Below are positions 45,350-53,488 of a DNA stretch of 64,000 nt, in pieces; within the stretch, counting starts at the first letter, position 1; each line of letters starts with the position of its first letter. A program made the position numbers and the translations under genes. Source of the stretch: JAEUOS01 sp965279115. GTDB lineage: Bacteria; Pseudomonadota; Gammaproteobacteria; Burkholderiales; JAEUOS01. Location: assembly GCA_965279115.1 (NCBI GenBank), contig OZ257137.1, positions 806,001 to 870,000 of the forward strand. The letters are read 5' to 3'. Under the pieces are notes generated by a model. The model ran no database searches. It was given only the letters and a program-made list of their open reading frames with translations, and was not told the origin of the DNA.

Positions 45350-47185
45350 TCAGGCGGCCTTGCGAGCGGGAACGACGTTGGTGGTGTGGCGGTCGCGGCA
45401 GCCAGGACCCGCCTTGGTGGTGGTAAGCAGGAACTTCTGCATGTCCCAGGCACCGGTCGGGCAGCGTTCTGCGCACAGGCCGCAGTGCAGGCAGACGTCC
45501 TCATCCTTGACCATCACCCGGCCGGTCTTGAGATCGGTCGAGACGTAGAGGTCTTGCGTAAGGTTCAGGGCCGGAGCGCTGAGGCGCTTGCGCAGGTCGG
45601 CCTCGTCGCCGTTGGTAGTGAATGTGATGCTGTCCATCGGACAGATGTCCACACACGCATCGCACTCGATGCACTGCCCGGCGTTGAACACGGTCTGCAC
45701 GTCGCAGTTCAGGCAGCGCTGCGCCTCCTTGAAGGCAAGCTGCGGATCAAAGCCTAGTTCAACCTCGATCTTGATGTTCTTCAACGAGACGTTGATGTCC
45801 TTGTGCGGCACCTTGAAGCGCAGGTCGTTGGACACCGCGTTGTCATAGCTCCACTCATGGATGCCCATCTTCTGGCTCATGAGATTGACCATGGGCGGCG
45901 GGCGTTGGGTGACGTCCTCACCGCTGCAGAAGCGGTCTATCGACACGGCGGCCTCGTGGCCATGGGCCACCGCCCAGATGATGTTCTTCGGGCCGAAGGC
46001 GGCGTCGCCGCCGAAAAACACCTTCGGGATGGAGGACTGCATGGTCGATTCGCTGACCACCGGCATGCCCCATTTGTCGAACTCCAGTCCGATGTCGCGC
46101 TCGATCCACGGGAAGGAGTTTTCCTGTCCCACCGCGACCAGTACATCATCGCACTCGAAGTATTGGTCCGGTTCGCCCGCCGGCACCAGGCTGCGGCGAC
46201 CGCGGTCGTCGTAGACCGCCTTGACCTTCTCGAACAGCATGCCGACCAGCTTGCCGCCGTCGACCTTGAATTCCTTGGGCACCAGAAAATTCAGGATGGG
46301 AATGCCCTCGTGGATAGCGTCTTCCTTCTCCCAGGGGCTGGCCTTCATCTCTTCAAAGCCCGAACGCACGATCACCTTGACATCCTCGCCGCCCAGGCGG
46401 CGCGAGGAGCGGCAGCAATCCATCGCCGTATTGCCGCCGCCCAGGACGATGACGCGCCGGCCGATCTTGTCGATATGCCCGAACGACACCGAGGACAACC
46501 AGTCGATGCCGATGTGGATGTTCTTCGCCGCCTCCTTGCGGCCGGGAATGTCGAGGTCGCGGCCGCGCGGGGCGCCGGAGCCGACAAACACCGCGTCATA
46601 GCCTTCGGTCAGCAGGCCCTTCAGGCTGTCGACGCGCTGGCCGGAGCGGAAGTCGACGCCCAGGTTCAGGATGTAGCCGCATTCCTCGTCGATGACTTCC
46701 TCGGGCAGGCGGAACTTCGGGATCTGGCTGCGGATGAAGCCGCCGGCCTTTTTCTCGCCGTCAAACACGGTGACTTCGTAACCCAGCGGCGCCAGATCAC
46801 GGGCGACGGTGAGAGAAGCCGGGCCGGCGCCAACGCAGGCGATGCGCTTGCCGTTCTTCTTTTCGGCAGGCTTGGGCATGCGCCCGGACACGTCATCCTT
46901 GTAGTCGGCGGCGACGCGCTTCAAGCGGCAGATCGCGACCGGTTCCTTGGACTCGCCATCCTCGACGCGGCCGCGCCGGCAGGCGGGTTCACAGGGGCGG
47001 TCGCAGGTGCGCCCCAGAACCCCGGGGAACACATTCGACTGCCAGTTCACCATGTAGGCGTCCGAATAGCGTCCGGCGGCGATCAGGCGGATGTATTCCG
47101 GAACGGGCGTATGCGCAGGGCAGGCCAACTGGCAATCCACAACCTTGTGGAAGTACTCCGGCTGGCCGATGTCGGTGGGCTTCAA
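45350..47185 (-). CDS. FAD/NAD(P)H and iron-sulfur subunit (GltD-like) of the 2-oxoacid oxidoreductase
   Basis: A 611-residue protein. A GltD-like N-terminal Cys-rich domain (CQLACPAHTPVPEY, CDRPCEPACRRG) precedes an FAD-binding GAGPAS motif near 120 and an NAD(P)-binding GGGNTAMDCCRS motif near 250. Two C-terminal [4Fe-4S] motifs follow, CIECDACVDICP and CLHCGLCAERCP. It should pass electrons between the ferredoxin-type clusters and NAD(P), making the complex NADP-linked. The start is TTG at 47185 with a strong GGGAGGAG seven bases upstream. It is the first gene of the three. Confidence 0.85.
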   Translation of the reverse strand: MKPTDIGQPEYFHKVVDCQLACPAHTPVPEYIRLIAAGRYSDAYMVNWQSNVFPGVLGRTCDRPCEPACRRGRVEDGESKEPVAICRLKRVAADYKDDVSGRMPKPAEKKNGKRIACVGAGPASLTVARDLAPLGYEVTVFDGEKKAGGFIRSQIPKFRLPEEVIDEECGYILNLGVDFRSGQRVDSLKGLLTEGYDAVFVGSGAPRGRDLDIPGRKEAAKNIHIGIDWLSSVSFGHIDKIGRRVIVLGGGNTAMDCCRSSRRLGGEDVKVIVRSGFEEMKASPWEKEDAIHEGIPILNFLVPKEFKVDGGKLVGMLFEKVKAVYDDRGRRSLVPAGEPDQYFECDDVLVAVGQENSFPWIERDIGLEFDKWGMPVVSESTMQSSIPKVFFGGDAAFGPKNIIWAVAHGHEAAVSIDRFCSGEDVTQRPPPMVNLMSQKMGIHEWSYDNAVSNDLRFKVPHKDINVSLKNIKIEVELGFDPQLAFKEAQRCLNCDVQTVFNAGQCIECDACVDICPMDSITFTTNGDEADLRKRLSAPALNLTQDLYVSTDLKTGRVMVKDEDVCLHCGLCAERCPTGAWDMQKFLLTTTKAGPGCRDRHTTNVVPARKAA

Positions 47186-47470
47186 AATGCAACTCCTCCC
47201 GTGATGTGCGCACCCCGATGGCGCGCGATTCTTATGGATGGTGCGGGCAGGATTCTACCCCTGCCAACAATTTGGGGGGCGCTGCACGGGTAACTTACGG
47301 CACCCCGGGCGCAAAATTAACCCGCCCGGGAAATCCGGGTAAGCGTCTGATTTAAAACGCTTTGGCATATCCCGATCGCCCACGGCAGTCCTTTGCGGGC
47401 AGGCTTTCCGGTCACAAGCGCAGAATCCACGCCTGAAATCCTGGCGGAGGAAGATTGCGTCTGGTACTGC

Positions 47471-49093
47471 TCATGCGCCCAGGCGCAGTTTGACGATGCG
47501 ATAGTTGAACTGTCTGAGCGTCATGCCTAGCAGTTGCGCGGCGCGCGATTTGTTGCCACCGGTTTCGGCCAGGGCCGCCCTGATGCTCGCCTCGTCATCC
47601 GGGTGCGACTGCCGGTAACGGCGCACGCCTGCGCCACCTCCAGCCAGGGTGTTAGCAGGCGCCGCGGAACTTGCGGGAACAGCCGCCGCGCTTGATGAAC
47701 GCATCTCGTTGTCCAGCGCCAGTCTGACCTCCGGTGCATCGAGTATGCTGTGAGGGGTCAGCAGCGCCATGCGCTCCAGCATGTTGCGCAACTGGCGCAC
47801 ATTGCCAGGCCAGGGGTGCCGGGTAAGCAAGCCGAGCGCAGCGGGCGTCAGGCTGACATCGCGCCGGTAGGCCTGATTGATCTGGTTCAGGTGAAAGCGC
47901 ACCAGCGCCGGAATGTCTTCGGGGCGTTCGCGCAGCGATGGCAGGCGCACCGGAATCACGTTCAGCCGGTAATACAGGTCGAGGCGAAAGCGCCCGTCTG
48001 CCACAAGCTGCTGCAAGTCCTGGTGGGTCGCAGCTACGACGCGGATGTCCACCTTGATCTCGCGCTGGCTGCCAACGCGTTCGATCACACGCTCCTGCAG
48101 CACCCGCAACAGCTTGACCTGCATGGCCAGCGGAAGATCGCCAATCTCGTCCAAAAAAATGGTGCCGCCGGCCGCCTGTTCGAAGCGTCCGATACGCCGC
48201 TCGTTGGCGCCCGTGAATGCGCCTTTCTCGTATCCGAACAGCTCGGATTCAAACAGCGTTTCCGGCACGGCTCCGCAATTGACCCGCACGAACGGCGCAT
48301 CACGCCGCGGACTGGAGAGGTGCAGGGCGCGCGCGAACAACTCCTTGCCGGTGCCGGAATCCCCCAACAGCAGGATGGTCGCGTCAGTTTGCGAAACCTG
48401 CTCCACCTGCTTCATCGCCTCGCGCAATCCACCTGATTCCCCCACAATGCCGAACGCGGAAACATTGTGTGAAAGCGCCGATTTGAGCGCGCGGTTCTCG
48501 GATACCAGGGCTGCCGTCTTCTTCTCGACCAGCTGGTTGATCTTGAGGATCTGGCCGATCCAGCTTGCCACCAGGCGCATTAGTTGCACGTCGTCAGACA
48601 AGGCGCGTTCGCGCAACCGCAGGCGGTGCGCGGCAAGAATGCCCGCGATCTGCCCGTCAATCAGGAACGGAAGCGCGATATAGGCGACGGTCTCCTGGGG
48701 CAGCCGCGCGCGGTCCACCGTGCGCGCCAGGTAGTGGGGTTCGGCATCGATGTCCTGGATGATCGCCGTCTCGCCGGTTCGAAACGCGCGACCGGTGATG
48801 CCTTCGCCCGGCATGAAGCGGCCGCGCGCGACTTCCGCCGAGGTCAGGCCATAGGCATGTCGAATACATAACTGGCCGGTTGCCGGATCCGGCAACAGGA
48901 CACGTCCACGATTCAGTCCGAGCAATTCGGACAACAGGTGCAGCGCCTCGCGAATGACCAGCGCCGGGTCAAGGCTTTTGCCCAGTTGTTTGGCCATTTC
49001 GCGCAAAACCAGCAACTCGCGATCCTGCCAGCGTTCGGGTCCGGCGGCACTGGCAGGGACCGAACGCGGATGGATTGGCCTGGATGTCACCAT
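47471..49093 (-). CDS. Sigma-54-dependent transcriptional activator (GAF-AAA-HTH, NifA-like)
   Basis: A 540-residue enhancer-binding protein. A GAF sensing domain (about 40-180) precedes the AAA+ domain with Walker A GDSGTGKE, the sigma-54-contacting EKGAFTGA loop and Walker B FLDEIGDLP. A C-terminal Fis-type helix-turn-helix ends in GNKSRAAQLLGMTLRQFNYR. I chose the ATG at 49093 because earlier in-frame starts (49174, 49321) add unconserved Cys-rich sequence covering the inverted repeat at 49110-49136; no start has a strong ribosome site. It lies upstream of kor on the same strand and divergent from the sulfurtransferase set. Confidence 0.88.
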   Translation of the reverse strand: MVTSRPIHPRSVPASAAGPERWQDRELLVLREMAKQLGKSLDPALVIREALHLLSELLGLNRGRVLLPDPATGQLCIRHAYGLTSAEVARGRFMPGEGITGRAFRTGETAIIQDIDAEPHYLARTVDRARLPQETVAYIALPFLIDGQIAGILAAHRLRLRERALSDDVQLMRLVASWIGQILKINQLVEKKTAALVSENRALKSALSHNVSAFGIVGESGGLREAMKQVEQVSQTDATILLLGDSGTGKELFARALHLSSPRRDAPFVRVNCGAVPETLFESELFGYEKGAFTGANERRIGRFEQAAGGTIFLDEIGDLPLAMQVKLLRVLQERVIERVGSQREIKVDIRVVAATHQDLQQLVADGRFRLDLYYRLNVIPVRLPSLRERPEDIPALVRFHLNQINQAYRRDVSLTPAALGLLTRHPWPGNVRQLRNMLERMALLTPHSILDAPEVRLALDNEMRSSSAAAVPASSAAPANTLAGGGAGVRRYRQSHPDDEASIRAALAETGGNKSRAAQLLGMTLRQFNYRIVKLRLGA

Positions 49094-49109
49094 GGGTTTG
49101 TTCGCCGGA

Positions 49110-49136
49110 CAATTTGTCAACACATTGGACAAATTG
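49110..49136. promoter_or_regulatory. Inverted repeat, candidate upstream activator site
   Basis: CAATTTGTC at 49110-49118 pairs perfectly with GACAAATTG at 49128-49136 across 9 bases. A further GGACAA at 49107-49112 repeats the half-site at 49127-49132, exactly 20 bp apart. The centre is about 180 bp upstream of the predicted sigma-54 start point, a usual distance for an enhancer site, and just upstream of the activator's chosen ATG. Confidence 0.6.
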
Positions 49137-49276
49137 GTACGCACATTCCGGGCCAGATGGGCAGGTTGCGACATTTCGGCGTGATGCGGACCCGCTTCCG
49201 AAACCGCGCTCCCAGGTTGCGCTACAGAGCAGAGGCAGCATCGTACGACCGTCTGCGACCAACGGCAGGTCCGCGC

Positions 49277-49293
49277 CTGGCACATCGATTGCA
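49277..49293 (+). promoter_or_regulatory. Sigma-54 (-24/-12) promoter before the sulfurtransferase gene
   Basis: CTGGCACATCGATTGCA matches the consensus TGGCAC(N5)TTGCW, with GG and GC exactly 10 bases apart. Transcription would start near 49304, about 115 bases before the sulfurtransferase ATG. No sigma-70 promoter is evident in the gap. Confidence 0.72.
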
Positions 49294-49419
49294 ATGCATG
49301 TGACCTAAGCGCCGCCTGCAACCCTGCGGCGCATCGCGCGGCCGCTTGGCACCCTGATCGGGCAGCGCGTCGGCATCACCCTTTCCGAGCCCACCCCACC
49401 TCAACCAAGGAGCATGCAC

Positions 49420-50283
49420 ATGCAACCCGGCATCCTGATCTCGCCCGAGCAACTGGCGGCAGCAAAATCCACCGAACCCCTGGTGATCATCGATACCCGC
49501 GACCCCGAAGCCTATGCCGCCGGCCACATTCCCGGCGCGGTGAACCTGCGCGACATCTTCACCTATCTGGCGACTTCGACACCCGAGGGCCTTGAGGAGA
49601 TGACGGCGAAGTTCGCCGCCGAATTCGGCCGCATCGGTTTGTCAGGCAAGGAAACCGCGGTCCTGTACGAAGACACGATGAATTCCGGCTTCGGACAGTC
49701 GTGCCGCGGCTATTTCCTGCTGACCCACTTCGGCTACCCGAGCATCAAGGTGCTGCACGGCGGGCTGGGTGCATGGACCAAGGCCGGCATGCCCCTGTCG
49801 ACCGACTCGCCGGTCCCGGCTCCTGCGACCTTCCCGCTTTCAATCACACCCGGGGCGGTGATGATCGACCGCTACGAGATGCAGAAGGCCCTGGGCAATC
49901 CGGGCATAGTGAAGCTCGACGTGCGCGACGTCGACGAGTGGGTCGGCACCAGCTCGTCCCCTTATGGCCCGGATTTCGCCCCCCGCAAGGGCCGTCTGCC
50001 GGAGGCCAAATGGATCGAGTGGTACCGCCTGATGAAACCCAGCGCCGCAGGCCCGATGTTCAAGAGCCCGATGGAAGTCAAGGCAGAGATGGCGACCGCC
50101 GGCATCACGCCGGACTCCAGCATCTATCTGTACTGCTTCAAGGGTGCCCGTGCCTCGAATACCTTTCTGGCGCTCAAGGAGTCCGGATTCAAGAACGTGA
50201 AGATGTACTTCGGATCGTGGAACGAGTGGTCACGCGATCCCGCCTTGCCGATCGACGAAGGGGTGATGGCGATGGCGGCCTGA
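49420..50283 (+). CDS. Two-domain rhodanese-type sulfurtransferase
   Basis: A 287-residue protein with two rhodanese domains. The N-terminal domain (about 1-130) has VIIDTRDPEAYAAGHIPGAV. The C-terminal domain (about 145-280) has VKLDVRDVDEW and the active-site loop YCFKGARAS with the persulfide-forming Cys. Such enzymes move sulfane sulfur between thiosulfate or mercaptopyruvate and acceptors including cyanide. The ATG at 49420 is preferred because AAGGAG sits 7 bases upstream; an ATG at 49414 is too close to it. First gene behind the sigma-54 promoter. Confidence 0.88.
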   Translation: MQPGILISPEQLAAAKSTEPLVIIDTRDPEAYAAGHIPGAVNLRDIFTYLATSTPEGLEEMTAKFAAEFGRIGLSGKETAVLYEDTMNSGFGQSCRGYFLLTHFGYPSIKVLHGGLGAWTKAGMPLSTDSPVPAPATFPLSITPGAVMIDRYEMQKALGNPGIVKLDVRDVDEWVGTSSSPYGPDFAPRKGRLPEAKWIEWYRLMKPSAAGPMFKSPMEVKAEMATAGITPDSSIYLYCFKGARASNTFLALKESGFKNVKMYFGSWNEWSRDPALPIDEGVMAMAA

Positions 50284-50384
50284 AGACCATCCAGGTCAAA
50301 AAGCATCAGCGGTGCGCTCGCCGGCGCACCGCCCGACAAACCGAATTTCGAAATCCCAAAACCACATCGCCAAAGGATAAAAGC

Positions 50385-50945
50385 ATGAGCAACCTCGCAG
50401 ACCTGCCCGCCGCCACCCAGACCGTCAAGACCTACCTGCGCCCGATCGACCGCGACGGCCTGATGAAGTTCGCGGAGGCCGGCCGGCAGAATCCCGCCAA
50501 GCGCGGTACCAACAAGGTCCATACCGTCATGGAGGGACAGTACCGTTCCTACAGCTATGTGTCGGACCACCATCCGGTGGTCGTCGACGAGCCACTGCAC
50601 CTGTTCGGCCAGAACACCGCGGCGGCGCCTGGTGAAATCGTTCTCTCAGCTTTGGGCGGCTGCCTGGCGGTTGGCATCACCGCGGTGGCCACCTGGAAGC
50701 AGGTGAAGCTCTCCAAGCTGGAACTGTTTCTTGAAGGGGACATCGGCAATCCGGCTGCCTGGGGTGCGGGCGGAGCGGAGATGCAGCCGCCGGAAATGGG
50801 CTTCCAGGCCATCCGCGTCAAGGTCGTGATCGAAGGCGACGCCACGCGCGAGCAACTCGACGAGATCGTCAAGCACGCGAACTACTACTCGCCGGTGGCC
50901 AATTCGATGCGCAACCCGATCGCCTTCGAGATCGGCCTCGCCTGA
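50385..50945 (+). CDS. OsmC family protein lacking the second conserved cysteine
   Basis: A 186-residue OsmC/Ohr-fold protein. The first conserved Cys is present in LGGCLAVGITA. The second, normally in a CPV-type motif, is replaced: the equivalent stretch reads NYYSPVANSM. Canonical Ohr/OsmC peroxidase chemistry needs both Cys, so another role such as a sulfur or thiol carrier is possible. AAAGGA lies upstream of the ATG at 50385. It follows the sulfurtransferase by 101 bases and precedes the flavoprotein by 32. Confidence 0.85.
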   Translation: MSNLADLPAATQTVKTYLRPIDRDGLMKFAEAGRQNPAKRGTNKVHTVMEGQYRSYSYVSDHHPVVVDEPLHLFGQNTAAAPGEIVLSALGGCLAVGITAVATWKQVKLSKLELFLEGDIGNPAAWGAGGAEMQPPEMGFQAIRVKVVIEGDATREQLDEIVKHANYYSPVANSMRNPIAFEIGLA

Positions 50946-50977
50946 TCTGCAATCGCACCTTCGACCCGCGGACCGCT

Positions 50978-52117
50978 ATGAAAATCCCCGACGCCCCCCT
51001 TCACGAGCCCGCCCCGGCAGCCGCTTCGCCCCTGCTTGAGCGGGTGCGCCAGATCGCCACCGGGCAACTGGCCCCGCTGGCGGAAAAGATCGACCGCGAA
51101 GGCTTCTACCCTCGCGACATCCTCCGCGCGCTCGGCGATGCGGGGGCCTACAGGGCGCAGATGGGCGGGCCGCGCGGCGCCGGCGACTATGCCGGCGCCA
51201 TCCTGGCCATGGCCGAAGTCTCCAAGGCCTGCATGTCGACCGGCTTCATGACCTGGTGCCAGGACGTGTGCGGCCTCTATATAGAACAGTCCGGCAACCA
51301 GGCACTGATTGAACGCCGGCTGGAGTCACATCTGGCCGGCGCATCGCTCGGTGGCACGGGACTGTCCAACCCGATGAAGACTTTTTCGGGCATCGAGACC
51401 ATGCTGCTCAAGGGCAAGCGGGTCGCGGGGGGCTACGTCATCAACGGCACGCTGCCATGGGTCAGCAATATCGGCCCCGGCCACTACTTCGGCGCGATCT
51501 GCCAGGTGGACGAAGGCAGCGGCCACCAGGTCATGTTCCTGCTCGACTGCGGCAACCCGGCGGTGACCCTCAAGCATTGCCCCACATTCTCGGGCATGGA
51601 AGGTACGGGCACATTCTCGGTCCGCGTGACCGACCTCTGCATCGGCGACGCCGACATCATCGCCGACCCGGTGGGGCCGTACATCAAGCGCATCAAGGGC
51701 GCCTTCATCCTGCTGCAGACCGGCATGGCGCTGGGCGTGGTGCAGGGATCTATCGATTCCATGTGGCAGGTGGAGCAACAGCTCGGCCACGTCAACCAGT
51801 ACCTGGAAGACCGGCCGAACGAGTTGCAGGGTGAAGCCAACGAACTGGCGGCGCGCATCCTGCGCCTGGCCGCAACGCCATTTGACGGCGGCCGCGACTA
51901 CCTGCTTGAAGTGCTCGACGCCCGTGCCCACGGTGCCGAGCTTTCGTTGCGCGCGTCGCAGTCGGCCCTGCTGCACCAGGGCGCGCGCGGCTACCTGATG
52001 AGCGCTGCCCCGCAACGCCGCATCCGCGAGGCGCACTTCGTGGCCATAGTGACGCCGGCCATCAAGCACCTGCGCCGCGAAATGGCACGGCTTTCAGCCC
52101 AGGAGCAGCCGGCGTGA
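50978..52117 (+). CDS. Acyl-CoA dehydrogenase-fold flavoprotein without evident catalytic Glu
   Basis: A 379-residue protein of the acyl-CoA dehydrogenase superfamily. An N-terminal helical domain (about 15-115), a beta middle domain with SGMEGTGTFSVRVTDL and a C-terminal helical domain are recognisable. The base Glu near the end of standard enzymes is not evident in GARGYLMSAAPQRRIREAHF. Members lacking it include flavin-dependent oxygenases and desulfurases such as DszC/SfnB relatives, so oxidation of a sulfur or nitrogen compound is plausible but unproven. It overlaps the reductase gene by 4 bases (GTGA). Confidence 0.8.
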   Translation: MKIPDAPLHEPAPAAASPLLERVRQIATGQLAPLAEKIDREGFYPRDILRALGDAGAYRAQMGGPRGAGDYAGAILAMAEVSKACMSTGFMTWCQDVCGLYIEQSGNQALIERRLESHLAGASLGGTGLSNPMKTFSGIETMLLKGKRVAGGYVINGTLPWVSNIGPGHYFGAICQVDEGSGHQVMFLLDCGNPAVTLKHCPTFSGMEGTGTFSVRVTDLCIGDADIIADPVGPYIKRIKGAFILLQTGMALGVVQGSIDSMWQVEQQLGHVNQYLEDRPNELQGEANELAARILRLAATPFDGGRDYLLEVLDARAHGAELSLRASQSALLHQGARGYLMSAAPQRRIREAHFVAIVTPAIKHLRREMARLSAQEQPA

Positions 52118-53340
52118 CGGCGCGAGAATTCCGGCAGTTCATCTGCCGGGCCTGCGGCTACATCTATGACGAAGCCCTGGGCGACCCGGACGGCGGACTC
52201 GCCCCGGGCACCCGTTTCGAAGCCATTCCGGACGAATGGATGTGCCCGACCTGTGGTGTGGGCAAGGCGGATTTCGAACCCTATGTGGAAGCGAGTGCCT
52301 CGGTTGCGAACACCGTCGCAGCGCCAATCGCCGCCCGGCACGCCGCACTGCCGATCGTGATCGTCGGCGCCGGTACCGCCGGCTGGGCTGTGGTCAAGGC
52401 GGTTCGCGCCCTCGACAGCGAGCGCGCGATGGTAATGATCACCGGATGCGCCGGCGACGTGTATCCCAAGCCGCAGCTTTCGGTCGCCATGGCACAGGGG
52501 CGTGCGGCCGATGCCATTGTCACGGAAGCCGGCGTGGCAGCCGCACAGCGCATGGGTGTGCGCCTGATGAGCCAGACCTGGGTGACCGGCGTCGACAGCG
52601 TGCGCCAGCGTGTTCGCACCACCCGTGGAACGGTGACGTATTCGCACCTGGTGCTGGCCATGGGCGCCGCACCGGCCGCGTTGCCGCTGGATGACGAGTC
52701 CAATCAGTTGCTCTGGCGCATCAATCATCTCGACCACTACGCCCGCTTCCGTGCGGCGCTGGGAGACGCCTCCCGCCGCGTGGCCATCATTGGCGCAGGG
52801 CTGGTCGGATGCGAACTCGCTGATGACCTCGCCGGTGCCGGGCACCGGGTGACGCTGATCGACGTCGCCGACCGCATGCTGCCGGGATTGGCCAGCCGCG
52901 AAGAGGCGGCCGCTCTCGAAAAAGCTCTCGCCGCCGGCGGCACGCGCTTCGTCGGCAACGCGCGGGTTGCCCGGGTCCGCGAGGCCGCCAACGGTGTCGC
53001 CCTGCAACTCGATGGCGAGATCATCGAAGCCGACCTTGCCATCGCGGCCACCGGTCTCAAGACCGATGCACGGCTCGCGCGCAGCGCCGGCATCGCGTTC
53101 GACAACGGATTCGCGGTCGACCGCGAGACCATGCAAACCAGCAACCCGAACATCCTTGCCCTGGGGGATTGCGCTTCATTTGCGGGCAAGACCTACCGGT
53201 TCATCGAACCCATCGGGCGCCAGGCCACCGTTGCGGCCGCCCGCACGCTCGAAAAAGAGTCGGCCGGCTTTGCGTTGCGCACCGTTCCGGTGCGATTGAA
53301 GTCGCGATCCATGCCACTTACCTTCCGGCTGGCGGCGTAA
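52114..53340 (+). CDS. Rubredoxin fused to FAD-dependent NAD(P)H reductase
   Basis: A 408-residue fusion. Residues 1-50 are a rubredoxin with CRACGYIYDE and MCPTCGVGKADF knuckles. A reductase follows: FAD motif VIVGAGTAGW near 82, NAD(P) motif VAIIGAGLVGCELADDLA near 225 and the C-terminal FAD motif ILALGDCASF near 348. Internal electron flow would run from NAD(P)H to FAD to rubredoxin, feeding a partner oxygenase; the adjacent flavoprotein is the obvious candidate. The start is GTG at 52114 overlapping the upstream stop. Confidence 0.9.
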   Translation: MTAREFRQFICRACGYIYDEALGDPDGGLAPGTRFEAIPDEWMCPTCGVGKADFEPYVEASASVANTVAAPIAARHAALPIVIVGAGTAGWAVVKAVRALDSERAMVMITGCAGDVYPKPQLSVAMAQGRAADAIVTEAGVAAAQRMGVRLMSQTWVTGVDSVRQRVRTTRGTVTYSHLVLAMGAAPAALPLDDESNQLLWRINHLDHYARFRAALGDASRRVAIIGAGLVGCELADDLAGAGHRVTLIDVADRMLPGLASREEAAALEKALAAGGTRFVGNARVARVREAANGVALQLDGEIIEADLAIAATGLKTDARLARSAGIAFDNGFAVDRETMQTSNPNILALGDCASFAGKTYRFIEPIGRQATVAAARTLEKESAGFALRTVPVRLKSRSMPLTFRLAA

Positions 53341-53400
53341 TGCGCCGGAATTGATCCAGAACGGGCATACCTGCTGCCACATGCACCAGCGCGGCCCGGC

Positions 53401-53416
53401 TGGCCTGATGTTTGCT
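53401..53416 (+). promoter_or_regulatory. Second candidate sigma-54 promoter before the ABC transporter
   Basis: TGGCCTGATGTTTGCT keeps the invariant GG and GC at the required spacing and the TTGCT of the -12 box; the -24 box differs from TGGCACG at two positions. A start near 53427 would give a 62-base leader to the binding-protein gene. The 148-base gap has no sigma-70 promoter that I can see. Confidence 0.5.
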
Positions 53417-53488
53417 CATGCTTGCAACTAGTTCGCTTGTTTCCTTCAACGTTTCCCTGATCAACCCACTGCACCCCGCGGAGCCCCC

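Larger units (their letters stand above)
49094..49419. other. Regulatory gap between the sigma-54 activator and the sulfurtransferase gene
   Basis: This 326-base divergent gap holds no supported gene. From left to right it contains a TTTGTT/GGACAA-rich stretch with the 27-bp inverted repeat (49110-49136), a featureless middle (49140-49270), a near-consensus sigma-54 promoter (49277-49293) and an AAGGAG ribosome site (49407-49412). Confidence 0.6.
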
